DNA of 64,000 bases. Source: Lucinisca nassula (lineage: Eukaryota > Mollusca > Bivalvia > Lucinida > Lucinidae). Below are positions 63,907-64,000 of this stretch, in pieces; position 1 is the stretch's first letter; the number at the start of each line of letters is the position of its first letter. The DNA is taken from the NCBI GenBank assembly GCA_963580285.1, contig OY757010.1, positions 209,096,138 to 209,160,137 of the forward strand. The letters are read 5' to 3'. A model generated the notes under the pieces. It was not told the origin of the DNA and ran no database searches. It was given only the letters and a program-made list of their open reading frames with translations. The position numbers and the translations under genes are program-made.

Positions 63907-64000
63907 GAATGTGCTCCTATGCAAATCCTTACTTCTAAGAGCTGATCCATTTTTAGAGTTCAAATTATTGGAAAGAATATGAATACAGGTTGTCTCCCTT

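Overview
This is eukaryotic nuclear DNA: AT-rich, with no long intact open reading frame, no operon-like packing, and almost entirely interspersed and tandem repeats. Several families (tRNA-derived SINEs ending in GACGTTAAAC-type tails, pearl/HINE-like elements with tandem cores, hairpin MITEs) resemble what is known from molluscs. My best guess is a bivalve, possibly a venerid or myid clam. That rests on repeat style, not on a gene, and the species is not determined.

Host genes. Only one stretch looks like a host exon: a 93-codon first coding exon on the minus strand (4951-5229), with an upstream in-frame stop, an ATG and a GTATGT donor. It lies beside the least repetitive part of the window (about 5.25-6.45 kb). 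I do not recognise its product. The other protein-coding traces are two dead mariner transposases (8614-9692 minus; 13690-16265 plus, split in two).

Layout. 0-5 kb: SINEs and short TTAA-flanked hairpin MITEs. 5-6.5 kb: exon and presumed 5' flank. 7-10.2 kb: tandem element, then a MITE interrupted by a complete mariner and a second small TA element. 10.4-12.1 kb: 25-bp satellite. 13.7-16.3 kb: mariner relic split by a pearl/HINE-like element. 18.1-22.3 kb: a larger pearl/HINE-like element inside an older inverted repeat. 22.3-31.3 kb: tandem elements, MITEs, a SINE. 32.2-35.5 kb: an AT-rich repeat present twice, one copy carrying a TA-flanked pogo-like element, with a PIF/Harbinger-like element at the junction. 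36.5-48.1 kb: four more tandem-core elements. 48-55 kb: MITEs, SINEs and a 35-bp minisatellite. 57-58 kb: 60-bp satellite. 59-63.9 kb: SINE, tandem element, second Harbinger-like copy, more MITEs.

How the parts relate. Three themes recur. (1) One palindromic hairpin (GCAAACAGTGTAG... paired with ...CTACACTGTTTGC) occurs about 40 times inside several MITE families with different ends and target sites. (2) A set of elements shares an ACAAG start and a hairpin plus TAAAA end but carries different, shuffled tandem cores; three reconstructed empty sites are A-tracts. (3) At least three SINE families share a GACGT(T/A)AAAC 3' end, suggesting one LINE partner. Nested insertions with readable target duplications order many events. 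All family names are inferences from visible ends, target duplications and motifs; no database search was possible.
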